Part shown: piece by piece, positions 13,074 through 25,003 of the stretch | Numbering within the stretch: the stretch's first letter is position 1 | Layout: each line of letters opens with the position of its first letter | Source of the DNA: Aegilops tauschii subsp. strangulata | Taxonomy: Eukaryota; Streptophyta; Magnoliopsida; Poales; Poaceae | Length of the DNA stretch: 64,000 nucleotides | Direction of reading: 5' to 3' | NCBI RefSeq assembly: GCF_002575655.3 | Contig: NC_053039.3 | Coordinates: forward strand, 375,573,633 to 375,637,632 | The notes under the pieces: generated by a model | Told to the model about the DNA's origin: nothing | Seen by the model: only the letters and a program-made list of their open reading frames with translations | Databases searched by the model: none | Translations under genes and position numbers: made by a program

Positions 13074-15640
13074 TCAGTGATCTACCCTTAGATCACTATT
13101 GTACTCCCTTGCCAAATTCAGTGTAGGGTACACAATAGATCTGGTACACAGCATGGCATACTTTATAGAACCTATGGCTGAGGCATAGGGAATGACTTTC
13201 ATTCTCTTTCTATCTTCTGCCGTGGTTGGGCTTTGAGTCTTACTCAATTTCACACCTTGTAACACAGGCAAGAACTCTTTCTTTGACTGTTCCATTTTGA
13301 ACTACTTCAAAATCTTGTCAAGGTATGTACTCATTGAAAAAACTTATCAAGCGTCTTGATCTATCTCTATAGATCTTGATGCTCAATATGTAAGCAACTT
13401 CACCGAGGTCTTTCTTTGAAAAAACTCTTCAAATACTCCTTTATGCTTTCCAGAAAATTCTACATTATTTCTGATCAACAATATGTCATTCACATATACT
13501 TTATCAGAAATGTTGTAGTGCTCCCACTCACTTTCTTGTAAATACAGGTTCACCGCAAGTCTGTATAAAACTATATGCTTTGATCAACTCATCAAAGCGT
13601 ATATTCCAACTCCGAGATACTTGCACCAGTCCATAGATGGATCGCTGGAGCTTGCACATTTTGTTAGCACCTTTAGGATCGAAAAAATCTTCTGGTTGCA
13701 TCATATACAACTCTTCTTTAAGAAATCCATTAAGGAATGTAGTTTTGACATCCAGTTACCAGATTTCATAAAATGTGGCAATTTGCAAACATGATTCGGA
13801 CAGACTTAAGCATCGCTACGAGTGAGAAAATCTCATCGTAGTCAACACCTTGAACTTTGTCAAAAACCTTTTTCGACAAGTCTAGCTTTGTAGATAGTAA
13901 CACTACTATCAGCGTCCGTCTTCCTTTTGAAGATCCATTTATTTTCTATGGCTTGCCGATCATCGGGCAAGTCAACCAAAGTCCACACTTTGTTCTCATA
14001 CATGGATCGTATCTCAGATTTCATGGCCTCAAGCCATTTCGCGGAATCTAGGCTCATCATCGCTTCCTCATAGTTCGTAGGTTCGTCATGGTCAAGTAAC
14101 ATGACCTCCAGAACAGAATTACCGTACCACTCTGGTGTGGATCTCACTCTGGTTGACCTACGAGGTTCGGTAGTAACTTGATCTGAAGTTACATGACAAT
14201 CATCATTAGCTTCCTCACTAATCGGTGTAGGAATCACAGGAACAAATTTCTGTGATGAACTACTTTCCAATAAGGGAGCAGGTACAGTTACCTCATCAAG
14301 TTCTACTTTCCTCACACTCACTTCTTTCGAGAGAAGCTCCTTCTCTAGAAAGGATCCATTCTTTAGCAACAAATGTCTTGCCTTTGGATCTGTGATAGAA
14401 GGTGTACCCAACTGTCTCCTTTGGGTATCCTATGAAGACACATTTCTCCGATTTGGGTTTGAGCTTATCAGGATGAAACTTTTTCACATAAGCATCGCAA
14501 CCCCAAACTTTAAGAAACGACAGCTTAGGTTTGTTGCTAAACCACAGTTCATACGGTGTTGTCTCAACGGATTTAGATGGTGCCCTTTTTAACGTGAATG
14601 CAGTTGTCTCTAATGCATAACCCCAAAACGATAGTGGTAAATCAGTAAGAGACATCATAGATCGCACCATATCTAGTAAAGTACGATTACAACGTTCGGA
14701 CACACCATTACGCTGTGGTGTTCCGGGTGGCGTGAGTTGCGAAACTATTCCGCATTGTTTCAAATGAAGACCAAACTCATAACTCAAATATTCTACCTCT
14801 GCGATCATATCGTAGAAACTTTTATTTTTCTTGTTACAATGATTCCTCACTTCACTCTGAAATTCTTTGAACTTTTCAAATGTTTCAGACTTGTGTTTCA
14901 TCGAGTAGATATACCCATATCTGCTCAAATCATCTGTGAAGGTCAGAAAAATAACGATACTTGCCGTGAGCCTTAACACTCATCGGACCGCATACATCGG
15001 TATGTATTATTTCCAATAAGTCAGTAGCTCGCTCCATTGTTCCGAAGAACGGAGTTTTAGTCATCTTGCCCATGAGGCATGGTTCGCAAGCATCAAGTGA
15101 TTCCAAAAGTCCATCAGTAAGGAGTTTCTTCATGCGCTTTACACCAATATGACTTAAACCGCAGTGCCACAAATAAGTTGTGCTATCATTATTAACTTTG
15201 CATCTTTTGGCTTCAATATTATGAATATGTGTATCACTACGATCGAGATTCAACAAACCATTCACATTGAGTGTATGACCATTGAAGGTTTTATTCATGT
15301 AAACAGAACAACAATTATTCTCTGACTTTAAATGAATAACCGTATTGCAATAAACATGATCAAATCATATTCATGCTTAACGCAAACACCAAATAACATT
15401 TTTTTAGGTTCAACACTAATCCCGAAAGTATAGGGAGTGTGCGATGATGATCATATCAATCTTGGAACCACTTCCAACACACATCGTCACTTCACCCTTA
15501 ACTAGTCTCTCTTCATCCTGCAACTCCCGTTTCAAGTTACTAATCTTAGCAAATGAACTAGTATCAAATACTGAGGGGTTGCTATAAACACTAGTAAAGT
15601 ACACATCAGTAGCACATATATCAAATATACCCTTGTTCAC
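13074..15640 (-). pseudogene. pol: Angela 1 pol (protease, integrase, RT/RNase H), multiply broken
   Basis: Reading leftwards the frame fragments are as follows. The protease region at 15416-15640 has VFDTSSF where D-T-G is expected. The GAG-pre-integrase zinc region has LWHCGLSHIGVKRMKKLL. The integrase core at 14296-14979 includes TPPGTPQRNGVSERCNRTLL; the central catalytic Asp motif is replaced by AEVEYLS. The RT N-terminal part at 13860-14411 has NKWIFKRKTDAD. An RT fragment at 13528-13710 has CKLQRSIYGLVQ. An RNase H-proximal piece at 13074-13295 has PYASAIGSIKYAML. No YVDD motif is seen in frame. Many frameshifts and stops make it non-functional. Confidence 0.8.
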
Positions 15641-15669
15641 TTTGCCATCCTACTTATCCGCCAAAAACT

Positions 15670-16433
15670 TGGGGTAGTTCCGCTTTCAGTGACCAGTCCC
15701 TTTGCAGTAGAAGCACACAGTCTCAGGCTTAGGTCCAGACTTGGGTTTCTTCACTTGAGCAGCAACTTGCTTGCCATTCTTCTTGAAGTTCCCCTTCTTC
15801 CCTTTGCCCTTTTCTTGAAACTATTGGTCTTGTCAACCATCAACACTTGATGTTTTTCTTGATTTCAACCTTCGTCGATTTCAGCATCACGAAGAGCTTG
15901 GGAATCATTTCCGTTATCCCTTGCATATTATAGTTTATCACGAAGTTCTAGTAACTTGGTGATAGTGACTAGAGAACTCTGTAAATCACTATTTTATCAG
16001 GAAGATTAACTCCCACTTGATTCAAGCGATTGTAGTACTCAGACAATTTGAGCACATGCTCACTGGTTGAGCTGTTCTCCTCCATCTTGTAGGCAAAGTA
16101 CTTGTCAGAGGTCTCATACCTCTCGACTCGGGCATGAGTCTGAAATACCAATTTCAGCTCTTGGAACATCTTATATGCTCCGTGGCATTCAAAACATTTT
16201 TGGAGTCCCGGTTCTAAGCCGTAGAGCATGGTGCACTAAACTATCAAGTAGTTATCATACCGAGCTTGCCAAACGTTCATAACGTCTGCATGTGCTCCTG
16301 CAATAGGTCTGTCACCTAGCGGTGCATCAAGGACATAATTCTTCTGTGCAGCAACGAGGATAATCCTGAGATCACGGATCCAATATGCATCATTGCTACT
16401 AACATCTTTCAACTTAATTTTCTCTATGATCAT
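15670..16433 (-). pseudogene. gag: Angela 1 gag, broken zinc knuckle
   Basis: Capsid fragments run from 16433 (DAYWIRDLRI, YVLDAPLGDRP) through 15969-16229 (LYGLEPGLQKCFECHGAYK, SEHVLKLSEYYNRLN). The zinc knuckle near 15670-15715 reads CFYCKGTGH and then has a stop at 15686-15688 where Trp is normal. Its last Cys codon is Tyr at 15674-15676. Both changes fit G-to-A transitions on the coding strand. The protein would have formed the copia particle. Confidence 0.7.
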
Positions 16434-17699
16434 ATCAAAAATAAAACAGGGGAGCTAAACGCGAGCTATTGATCTACAACATAGATATGCTAATACTACC
16501 AGGACTAAGTTCATGATAAATTAAAGTTCGGTTAATCATATTACTTAAGAACTCCCACTTAGATATACATCCCTCTAATCATCTAGGTGATCACGTGATC
16601 CAAATCAACTAAACCATAACCGATCATCACGTGAAATGGAGTAGTTTTCAGTGGTGAAGATCACTATGTTGATCATATCTACTATATGATTCACGCTCGA
16701 CCTTTCGGTCTCAGTGTTCCGAGGCCATATCTGCATATGCTAGGCTCGTCAAGTTTAACCTGAGTATTCTGCATGTGCAAAACTGGCTTGCACCCATTGT
16801 AGATGGACGTAGAGCTTATCACACCCGATCATCACGTGGTGTCTGGGCACGACGAACTTTGGCAACGGTGCATACTCAGGGAGAACACTTTTATCTTGAA
16901 ATTTAGTGAGAGATCATCTTATAATGCTACCATGAATCAAAGCAAGATAAGATGCATAAAAGATGAACATCACATGCAATCAATATAAGTGATATGATAT
17001 GGCCATCATCATCTTGTGCTTGTGATCTCCATCTCCGAAGCACCATCATGATCACCATCGTCACCGGCGCGACACCTTGATCTCCATCGTAGCATCGTTG
17101 TCGTCTCGCCAACTATTGCTTCTACGACTATCGCTACCGCTTAGTGATAAAGTAAAGCAATTACAGGGTGACTGCATTGCATACAATAAAGCGACAACCA
17201 TATGGCTCCTGCCAGTTGTCGATAACTCGGTTACAAAACATGATCATCTCATACAATAAAATATAACATCATGCCTTGAACATATCACATCACATCATGC
17301 CCTGCAAAAACAAGTTAGACGTCCTCTACTTTGTTGTTGCAAGTTTTACGTGGCTGCTACGGGCTGAGCAAGAACCGTTCTTACCTACGCATCAAAACCA
17401 CAACGATAGTTCGTCAAGTTAGTGTTGTTTTAACCTTCTCAAGGACCAGGCGTAGCTACACTCGGTTCAACTAAAGTTGGAGAAACTGACACCCGCCAGC
17501 CACCTGTGTGCAAAGCACGTCGGTAGAACCAGTCTCGCGTAAGCGTACGCGTAATGTCGGTCCGGGCCGCTTCATCCAACAATACCGCCGAACCAAAGTG
17601 TGACATGCTGGTAAGCAGTATGACCTGTATCGCCCACAACTCACTTGTGTTCTACTCGTGCATATAACATCAACGCATAAAACCTGGCTCTGATACCAC
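16434..17699 (-). other. Angela 1 leader region and primer-binding site
   Basis: No supported gene in this 1.27-kb stretch, the untranslated leader between the 5' LTR and gag. The primer site TGGTATCAGAGCC (minus strand, about 17685-17698) directly abuts the LTR end at 17700. The same leader recurs in Angela 2 at 37078-37848. Confidence 0.75.
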
Positions 17700-18040
17700 T
17701 GTTGGGGAACATAGTAATTTCAAAAAAATTCCTACGCACACGCAAGATCATGGTGATGCATAGCAACGAGAGGGGAGAGTGTGTCCACGTACCCTCATAG
17801 ACCGAAAGCGGAAGCGTTAGCACAACGCGGTTGATGTAGTCATATGTCTTCATGATCCAACCGATCAAGTACCGAACGCATGGCACCTCCGAGTTCAGCA
17901 CACGTTCAACTCGATGACGTCCCTCGAACTCCGATCCAGCCGAGCTTTGAGGGAGAGTTCCGTCAGCACGACGGCGTGGTGACGATGATGATGTTCTACC
18001 GACGCAGGGCTTCGCCTAAGCACCGCTACGATATGACCGA
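17700..18040 (-). repeat. 5' LTR of Angela 1, terminal fragment (341 bp)
   Basis: Matches the first 340 bp of the LTR at 10881 and stops abruptly in cgatatgaccga, where copia 2 begins. The remaining roughly 1.4 kb of this LTR is absent from the window; it should follow the 3' end of copia 2, which was lost at the 25003 breakpoint. Confidence 0.85.
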
Positions 18041-19534
18041 TGTAAGTGCATCTAGTGCCTCTTAGTGATTTTGGTGTATTGAAGACTTATAGGTTAAGGG
18101 ACTAATGTGTTTATGAGTGTACACAGTTCTATAAGTCTATGAGGAGTTTGATATTTACAGAGAAAGTCGACCCCTAAAAATGAAGTTCTTCGACTGAAGA
18201 CTTTGGATTTCTGAAGACTTTCTGAAGACTTTGAAAGTGAAGAAATTGGTGTGACCTTGAAGACTTAGTATTCATTCGAGGAACATGAAGCGTGAAGACT
18301 TTTGTTTTCGTAGTTTCATTTTCTCTTTCTTGAGTCATAGGAAACACCGTACTGTTAAAGGAGGTCGAGGAAATACTAAGGAAAAATTTTCCATGTGATG
18401 CTCAACTCAAAATCCTACACCTACCAATCCCTTCGAGTGAAGCCATTGGAAATCTCATACAGTTCAGTCAATTTCTTCGGTGACAGAGACGAAGTTCTTC
18501 CTTTCGCTGAGGAATTTGTTATGACTGAGGAGTTAGGAATTCGCTAGTGCAGATTGCCTACACAGTGAGGAACCTGATAGCCCTGAGGAATTTGATACTC
18601 AAATTTCCGACCGTTGATGTGCCTTGTGCCAGCTGTCCCAAAATATCTACCCACCTAACGGTCATATCATTGAAGGGCATTTATGTCTTATCATGTCGGG
18701 CTGCTCCCTAGGCTATAAATAGCCGCCCCCTACAACCACTAGCTAGTTGGCTGCTCCGAGAAAACTGACACTTCTCATTTGAGAGCATCCCATCCTCCGA
18801 GGACTTTGAGTGAAAATCATCGAGTGAGGAAAACCCAAACCCAAACACCTTCAAACCCAAAGTGATTGAGCATCACTGAAGAGATTGATCCTGCATGGAT
18901 CCGACGCTTGTTACCTTTGAAGACTGTGCTTCTTCCAGACGGTTAGGCATCATGGTCTAGAGCATCCAAGAGGAATTGTGGATCGCTGAGTGACCGAGTT
19001 TGTGAAGGTTCGGAAGTCACCTGAAGACTTACCACGAGTGATTGGGCGAGGTCTGTGTGACCTTAGCTCAAGGAGAATACGGTGAGGACTGTGTGTCCTC
19101 AGGTTTAAATACCTAGCCGCTCCAACCAGATGTACAACTGAGACTGCAGTTGGAACTGGTCTACCAAATCATTGTCTTCACCAAGCTTACTGGTTCTATT
19201 TCCTCAACTCCTTCATTTCCTCATAACTGTGTTGTGCACTTGTTCATATCTGTTTGAAGACTTTGACTGAAGACTTTCTCAATTTCCTCAGTTCAATTTC
19301 TTCAGTCTGTTTGTCTTCATCCTGTGTTATCGTGTGTTTTACGCTTTCTGTACTCTGTGCTTGTCTTCATTTCATCATGATGACCATGCTTGTGTTCTGC
19401 TATGCTTACTTTTGAGTACTTATTCCGCTGCAAGTAGTTCTTCACTAAGGAATTTCCTCACCCGCAAATTCCTCAGTGAAGAATTCATAAAAATCGCCTA
19501 TTCACCCCCCTCTAGTCGATATAACGCACTTTCA
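18041..19534 (+). repeat. 5' LTR of copia 2 (1494 bp)
   Basis: Begins tgtaagtgcatct at 18041 and ends cgcactttca at 19534. It is rich in gaagactt-type repeats (18180-18310 and 19250-19280) and in aggaattt/cctca motifs. A TATA box lies at 18713-18722. Confidence 0.85.
18713..18722 (+). promoter_or_regulatory. TATA box in copia 2 LTR
   Basis: CTATAAATAG, a textbook plant TATA element, two thirds of a kilobase into the LTR. Transcription of the element would start shortly downstream, defining the U3/R border. Confidence 0.6.
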
Positions 19535-19536
19535 AT

Positions 19537-19548
19537 TGGTATCGGAGC
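19537..19548 (+). other. Primer-binding site of copia 2
   Basis: TGGTATCGGAGC lies two bases after the LTR end. It differs by one base from the usual TGGTATCAGAGC complement of the initiator methionine tRNA seen in copia 1 and Angela 1. Confidence 0.7.
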
Positions 19549-19601
19549 AAGGTACTCCCTTGTTCTGTGTGATTTCGGTTTAACCGCCTGGAGTTTTAGT
19601 T

Positions 19602-22165
19602 ATGTCGACTGCAGGTGTGATCAAGGTCTCTGCTGGGTGTGGGACGGACTACCCCTACTGGAAGAATAAGATGCGAATGCATCTTGAGGCAATTGATAAC
19701 GATCTCTGGTATGTTGTGGAAAATGGTGTTCCCTCAGTCACACCTTCTCTGAATGCTGCTGATGTGAAGAGATTCAAGCAACTCGATTCTCAAGCGAAGA
19801 ATATCATGTGTGGCCATCTGAGCAAAGGACAGTATGGAAGAATGAGTGCTTTGGAAACTGCTAAGCTTATCTAGGATAGGCTGTCCAAAGTCAATGAAGG
19901 AGTCTCAACACAGCGTGACTCTCGAGTTGATGTTCTTCGCAATCTCTTCAACCGCTTCAAAAGACTCGACAATGAAAATGTTCAACAAACCTTCAATCGC
20001 CTCACTGACATCTCAAATGAGCTTCAAGCGCTTCGTGCCACTGACATCACCGACCATGAGGTGGTGAAGAAATTGTTGAGATCGCTTGATTCCTCATTTG
20101 ATACTCTGGCATTGATGATACAAGAACATGCTGATTACAAGTCACTTGATCCCGCTAATATTCTTGAGAGGCTAAATACTCATGAGTTCCAACTTGCTGA
20201 GAAGAGAGATCTCTGTGGTTCGAGCTATGGCAGATCACGTGCCCTGAAGGCCAAGGCAGTGTCTGAATCTGAAGATGAAGATTCTGGCAGCAGCCTTGGT
20301 GATCCTGAAGAACTGAGCCATGAGCTAGCACTGCTCGTGAAGAAATTTCAGAAGTTCTCAAGACGTGGTCGCTTTGGAAAACCCTCAAGGAGCAATGATT
20401 CCTCATCCAGTGACTACAAGAAGAGGCTGTGTCACAAATGCAAGAAACCTGGTCACTACATTCAAGATTGTCCTCAGTGGGAAAAGGAATCAAAGAAGAA
20501 GAAATACAAGGATTACAGTTCTGATGATGCAAAGAAGAAGAAGAAATTCTCAAAGTCCTCATCATCAAAATCCTCAAAGTCTTCATGTCACAAGAAGAGC
20601 AGTCCAAGAAGGCTCGGGCATTCATTGGCAAGGAAATGGACTCTGAGGCTGAATCTGAGGAACATGAGGAAGAGGAGGCATCTGAGGAGTCCGAGTCCGG
20701 TGTGGCGAGCCTAGCTCTCGCTACTGCATTCGTCAGCAAGTCTATCTTCAACTCTGAAGAAAATGACCTCACCAACAAGGCTGATGAAGGCAATGATGAC
20801 TACGCTCCCACCTATTGCTTCATGGCAAAGGGTGCCAAGGTACTCAAATATACCTCCTCTGAATCTAGTGAGAATGAATCTGATGAAAACCTCAAGCCCA
20901 GCTACTCTAAACTTGCTAAGATTGCTGTGAAACAACAAAAGGCTTTTGAAAAGGTTCAAAACATGCTAGACAAAAGTGATGATATGTTGGGAGAAGAAAT
21001 GGATCACACTAAAACCTTGACTGAAAATCTTCAGAGACTTCAGTCTAGGTTTGACAACCTTCAAGGTCATCATAACACTCTCTTATCTGATCATGAGAAG
21101 CTTTCTTATGAATTTCTTCAGAGAAAGCAAGATCTTGAAAAGCTAAGAGTGAGTTATGAAGATCCTCAAAAGGAGCGCGATTCATTACTTGCTCAACAAA
21201 TCAGCGCTTCTCAGGAAGAATTTGTTCCTCCATGCTTGAAGTGCATTGAACGTGAATCTGCTAATTCTTCACCTGAATGTTCAAATGCTGCAAATGCTAC
21301 AAATTCTTCAATTGTCTCTGCTATCACTAATACCTCATTTGAGGACATTGCTAGTATCACTGATGATGCAGGGCTAAAGGAATTGTACATGACAGGCATG
21401 TACAAAAGCCTCAAAGGGCATCAGACACTTTGTGATGTGCTTAAAAAGCAGGTCCTCAACAGGAACCCTAGGAAAGAGGGTATTGCCTTTGAGAGGAAAC
21501 TCAATGCTGATGGTACATACTGGAAGCCTGAGCAGTACCCCAAAACCTCATGGGTTGCTGCAAAGGGACCTCCAGTTGATCCATCCAATTTATCTGGCTT
21601 TACATGTGAATCTCCTCATTCTTCTGATGACTCATTTGACTCCAACTATAAACTCTTCAAAAATCAGAATGGTGAAGTATTTGCTACATATGTTGGCACT
21701 AACTGCAGGAATGGTTCCCCTATGAAGAAAATCTGGGTTCCCAAAAGGTGCCTTGAAAATCTTTAGGTGAATGTCATCATGACACCACCTGTGAAGAATA
21801 GGAACCCCAGATCAAATTCTTCATATGGACCAAATTCTTAATATGGATCCAAGTCCTCATACGTACCAAATTCCTCACGTGGATCAAATTCCTCAAAAGG
21901 ATCAAAGTACTCATATGATCATCATCGTGCTAACCCCTCTGTTTCGCAGGGAAGAGCTAAGGGCTATGAATATGAGCATTACTCTTCTAACCATTATGTT
22001 CATAAGTCCTCGAAGAATTTCTCTGCTTATTCATATGCTTACCCTAACTCCTCTTATGTGAAACAAAATGGACTGGCTTCTATGCCACCTTTCTCGTATG
22101 GAGCCCGCAGAGTGATGAACTCTTTGCCACCCCTTCAGATGTGGGTGGTGAAGAAAAAGAACTAA
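19602..22165 (+). pseudogene. gag: gag of copia 2, long form with repeat tail, broken
   Basis: ATG at 19602 (MSTAGVIK). The capsid part includes YPYWKNKMRMHLEAIDNDLW, interrupted by TAG at 19872-19874 where Trp is expected, then continues in frame to the zinc knuckle CHKCKKPGHYIQDC near 20430. A one-base frameshift near 20590-20610 moves the reading into a frame starting about 20585. That part is very acidic, then coiled-coil-like (MLDKSDDMLGEEMDHTKTL, 20940-21200), then has the conserved YVGTNCRNG and IWVPKR blocks. After TAG at 21764-21766 the same frame stays largely open through Asn-Ser-Ser-Tyr-Gly repeats to MWVVKKKN and TAA at 22163-22165. In an intact copy it would be a single Gag of about 850 residues. 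Confidence 0.75.
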
Positions 22166-22377
22166 TCTCTGATGCAGGGTCAGGTCTCCAGACGTGCTTA
22201 AACGTTTGAAGAATTTGCTGGAGACCTGAAAGTGCCTGAAAGTACGCAGGCTAATCAAGAAGAAATGAACTGTCATTTCTCATGTCCTCATACTGCTTTA
22301 ACTGTTCTATTGCTTGATGAAATTGATCTGATGAATTGATGTCATATTCTTCACTGATGAAGTATATGAGTTCGTAA

Positions 22378-25003
22378 GCTGCACTAATTCATCTGCAGGA
22401 TGATCAATCCAAAGCCACTGAGTGGGTCCTCGATAGTGGATGTACAAATCACATGACTGGTGACAAGAATCTATTGATGGATGCTCCCTTATCTCCATCG
22501 CATCTGAAGCATATCATCTTCGTTGACAAAGGAAAAAGTCAGGTATTAGGTCTAGGTAAGGTTGCTATCTCAAAGGATCGGCACATGGACAAAGTCATGC
22601 TTGTCGAGTCCATAGGATACAACCTCATGGCTGTCTCAATGCTTTGTGATCTTGATATGGTTGTTGTCTTTGGCAAGTATCATTGTGTTGTGATCATGGA
22701 AGCTGACAATTCCAAAGTCTTCGAAGGCTTTAGGAGAGGAGACTTGTATATTATTGATTTCTCTGCAGGACCACAACCAGCTGTGTGCCTACTTGCAAAA
22801 GCTTCAGAAGGCTGGCTATGGCATCGACGACTTGGTCATGCAGGCATGAGGAATTTGCACACGCTTGCGAAGAAGAAGCATGTCATTGGCATTGAGAATG
22901 TAAAATTCCTCAAGGATCACTTGTGTGGAGCCTATGAAGCTGGAAAGATGACCAAGGCTAAGCATCCAACGAAGACTATCATGACCACTACTCGACCATT
23001 TGAATTGCTTCACATGGATCTCTTCGGTCCTAACCATTATTCTGCAGTTTCAAATGAAGCTTCTCAATATGGCTTTGTTATTGTTGATGATTATTCTTGT
23101 TACACATTGGTACACATTGTTACTTACAAACTTGAAGTGCAGGAAGTCTTCAAACGATTTTCCTCGAGGGCTTCAACCAACTTTGGTGTGAAGATCAAGC
23201 ACATCAGAAGTGACAATGGAACTGAGTTCAAGAATTCTAGTCTTGATGACTATCTTGATGAACTTGGTATTACTCATGAGTTATCTGCTCCTTATACTCC
23301 TCAGCAGAATGGCGTCGTGGAGCGCAAGAACAGGACTCTTGCTGAGATGGCTCGCACTATGCTTGATGAATACAAAACGCCTCGTCATTTTTGGATTGAT
23401 GCAATTGATACTGCGTGCCACATCATCAACAGAGTATATCTTCACAAATTCTTCAAGAAGACTGCCTATGAACTCCTCACTGACAAGAAACCCAATGTGA
23501 GTTATTTCAAAGTCTTCGGTGCTAAATGTTGGATTAGAGATCCTCATCACAACTCTAAATTTGCACTGAAAGCACATGAGGGTTTTATGCTTGGTTATGG
23601 AAAGGACTCGCACACCTACAGAGTCTTCAACAATGTTCTTCACAAGGTTGTTGAAACTGTAGATGTGCGGTTCGATAAAACTAATGGCTCGCAAAGAGAG
23701 CACCTACCTTCTGTGATAGATGAACCAGCACCTGAGGAATCTATCAAGTTCAAGGCTACTGAGGATGTCATTCCTACTGAAGAATTCATTCCAGAACGTG
23801 AAGAACGTCGAGCTGAGGCACCTGAGGAAAATGCTGATCAAATTCCTCGAAGACAACCAACTCATCCTCGCGTTGCAAAAGAAGTGCAAATTGAGAAGAT
23901 CATCGATGACATTGAAGCACCAGGTCCTCTCACACACTCAAAAGCTTCACATTTGTCTAACTTTTGTGGGCACTTTGCTTTTGTCTCTATCACAGAGCCC
24001 ACTAAGGTAGATGAAGCATTTCTGGAGCCTGAGTGGATTCAGGCCATGCAAGAAGAATTACATCAGCTCGAGCTCAACAACGTCTAGGAACTGGTCAAAC
24101 ATCCAGATCCTCGCAAGCACAATATCATTGGCACAAAGTGGATCTACCGCAACAAGCAAGATGAAAATGGCCTTGTGGTGAGGAATAAGGCACGGCTTGT
24201 AGCTCAAGGCTACACACAGGTTGAAGGAATTGACTTCGATGAAACTTTTGCACCTGTTGCTAGACTTGAGGCTATTCGCATATTACTCGCTTATGCTAAC
24301 CATCATGATATCACTTTATATCAAATGGATGTGAAAAGTGCATTCCTCAATGGTAAGCTTGAGGAAGAAGTATATGTTGCTCAACTCCCAGGTTTTGAAG
24401 ATCCAAAGCATCCTGACAAAGTCTTCAGACTCAACAAGGCCCTCTATGGTCTCAAGAAGGCCCCTCGGGCGTGGTATGATCCTTGAAGGAATTCCTCATG
24501 AAGAAAGGCTTCAAACCCGGTTCACTTGACCCAACTCTTTTCACTAAGTCTTATGATGGTGAATTGTTTGTGTGCCAAATATATGTTGATGATATTATCT
24601 TTGGCTGTACTGACTAACGTTATAGTGATGAATTTGCCTATATGATGAGTGAAGAATATCAAATGTCTATGATGGGAGAGTTGAAATTCTTCTTAGGTCT
24701 TCAAATTCGTCAACAGCGCAATGGCATATTCATATCTCAGGAGAAATACCTCAAGGATGTACTGAGGAAATTCGGCATGCAAGATTGCAAAGGCGTCAAA
24801 ATTCCTATGCCCACAAATGGCCATCTGTGCACTGATGAAAATGGTAGACTTTGATCATAAGGTATACCGCTCCATGATTAGTTCTTTATTGTACTTATGT
24901 GCATCTAGGCCAGATATTATGCTTAGTGTTTGCATGTGTGCTCGATTTCAAGCTACTCCGAAGGAACCACACCATAAGGTTGTGAAGCATATTCTTCGAT
25001 ATC
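22378..25003 (+). pseudogene. pol: pol of copia 2, truncated in RT/RNase H
   Basis: The frame opens near 22378. The protease motif is WVLDSGCTNHMTGD (D-S-G at 22432-22440). The integrase zinc domain is LWHRRLGH; its final Cys is Tyr (TAT at 22933-22935). The integrase core has LLHMDLFGP, HIRSDNGTEF and PYTPQQNGVVERKNRT, so all three catalytic D, D and E are present. The linker ends in TAG at 24085-24087 (Trp expected). RT resumes with [28 protein letters not shown] and [14 protein letters not shown] frameshift lies near 24484. The catalytic YVDD is at 24582-24593, followed by another frameshift and stops. The sequence changes abruptly at about 25003 in ILRY, before most of RNase H. Confidence 0.85.

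Larger units (their letters stand above)
10881..18040 (-). mobile_element. Angela/BARE1-type copia element 1 (5' LTR incomplete)
   Basis: Complete left (3') LTR 10881-12612, polypurine tract, degenerate pol and gag, leader, primer site and only the first 341 bp of the 5' LTR (17700-18040). There copia 2 is inserted. The left flank is ggtac (10876-10880); the right terminal duplication has been lost with the rest of the LTR. Terminal sequence and gag-pol content match the Angela/BARE1/WIS copia group of Triticeae. The coding part is heavily mutated, so it is an old copy. Confidence 0.85.
18041..25003 (+). mobile_element. Ty1/copia element 2, 3' part deleted
   Basis: Plus-strand copia with a 1494-bp 5' LTR, primer site, long gag and a pol that stops inside the RT/RNase H region at about 25003. 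It is inserted in the Angela 1 5' LTR. Left flank accga is the expected target copy; the right one is lost. LTR motifs such as gagtcatagga and ccgtact are shared with copia 3 (50832-52444). The lineage looks like the SIRE/Maximus side of plant copia; this is a tentative assignment. Confidence 0.8.
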
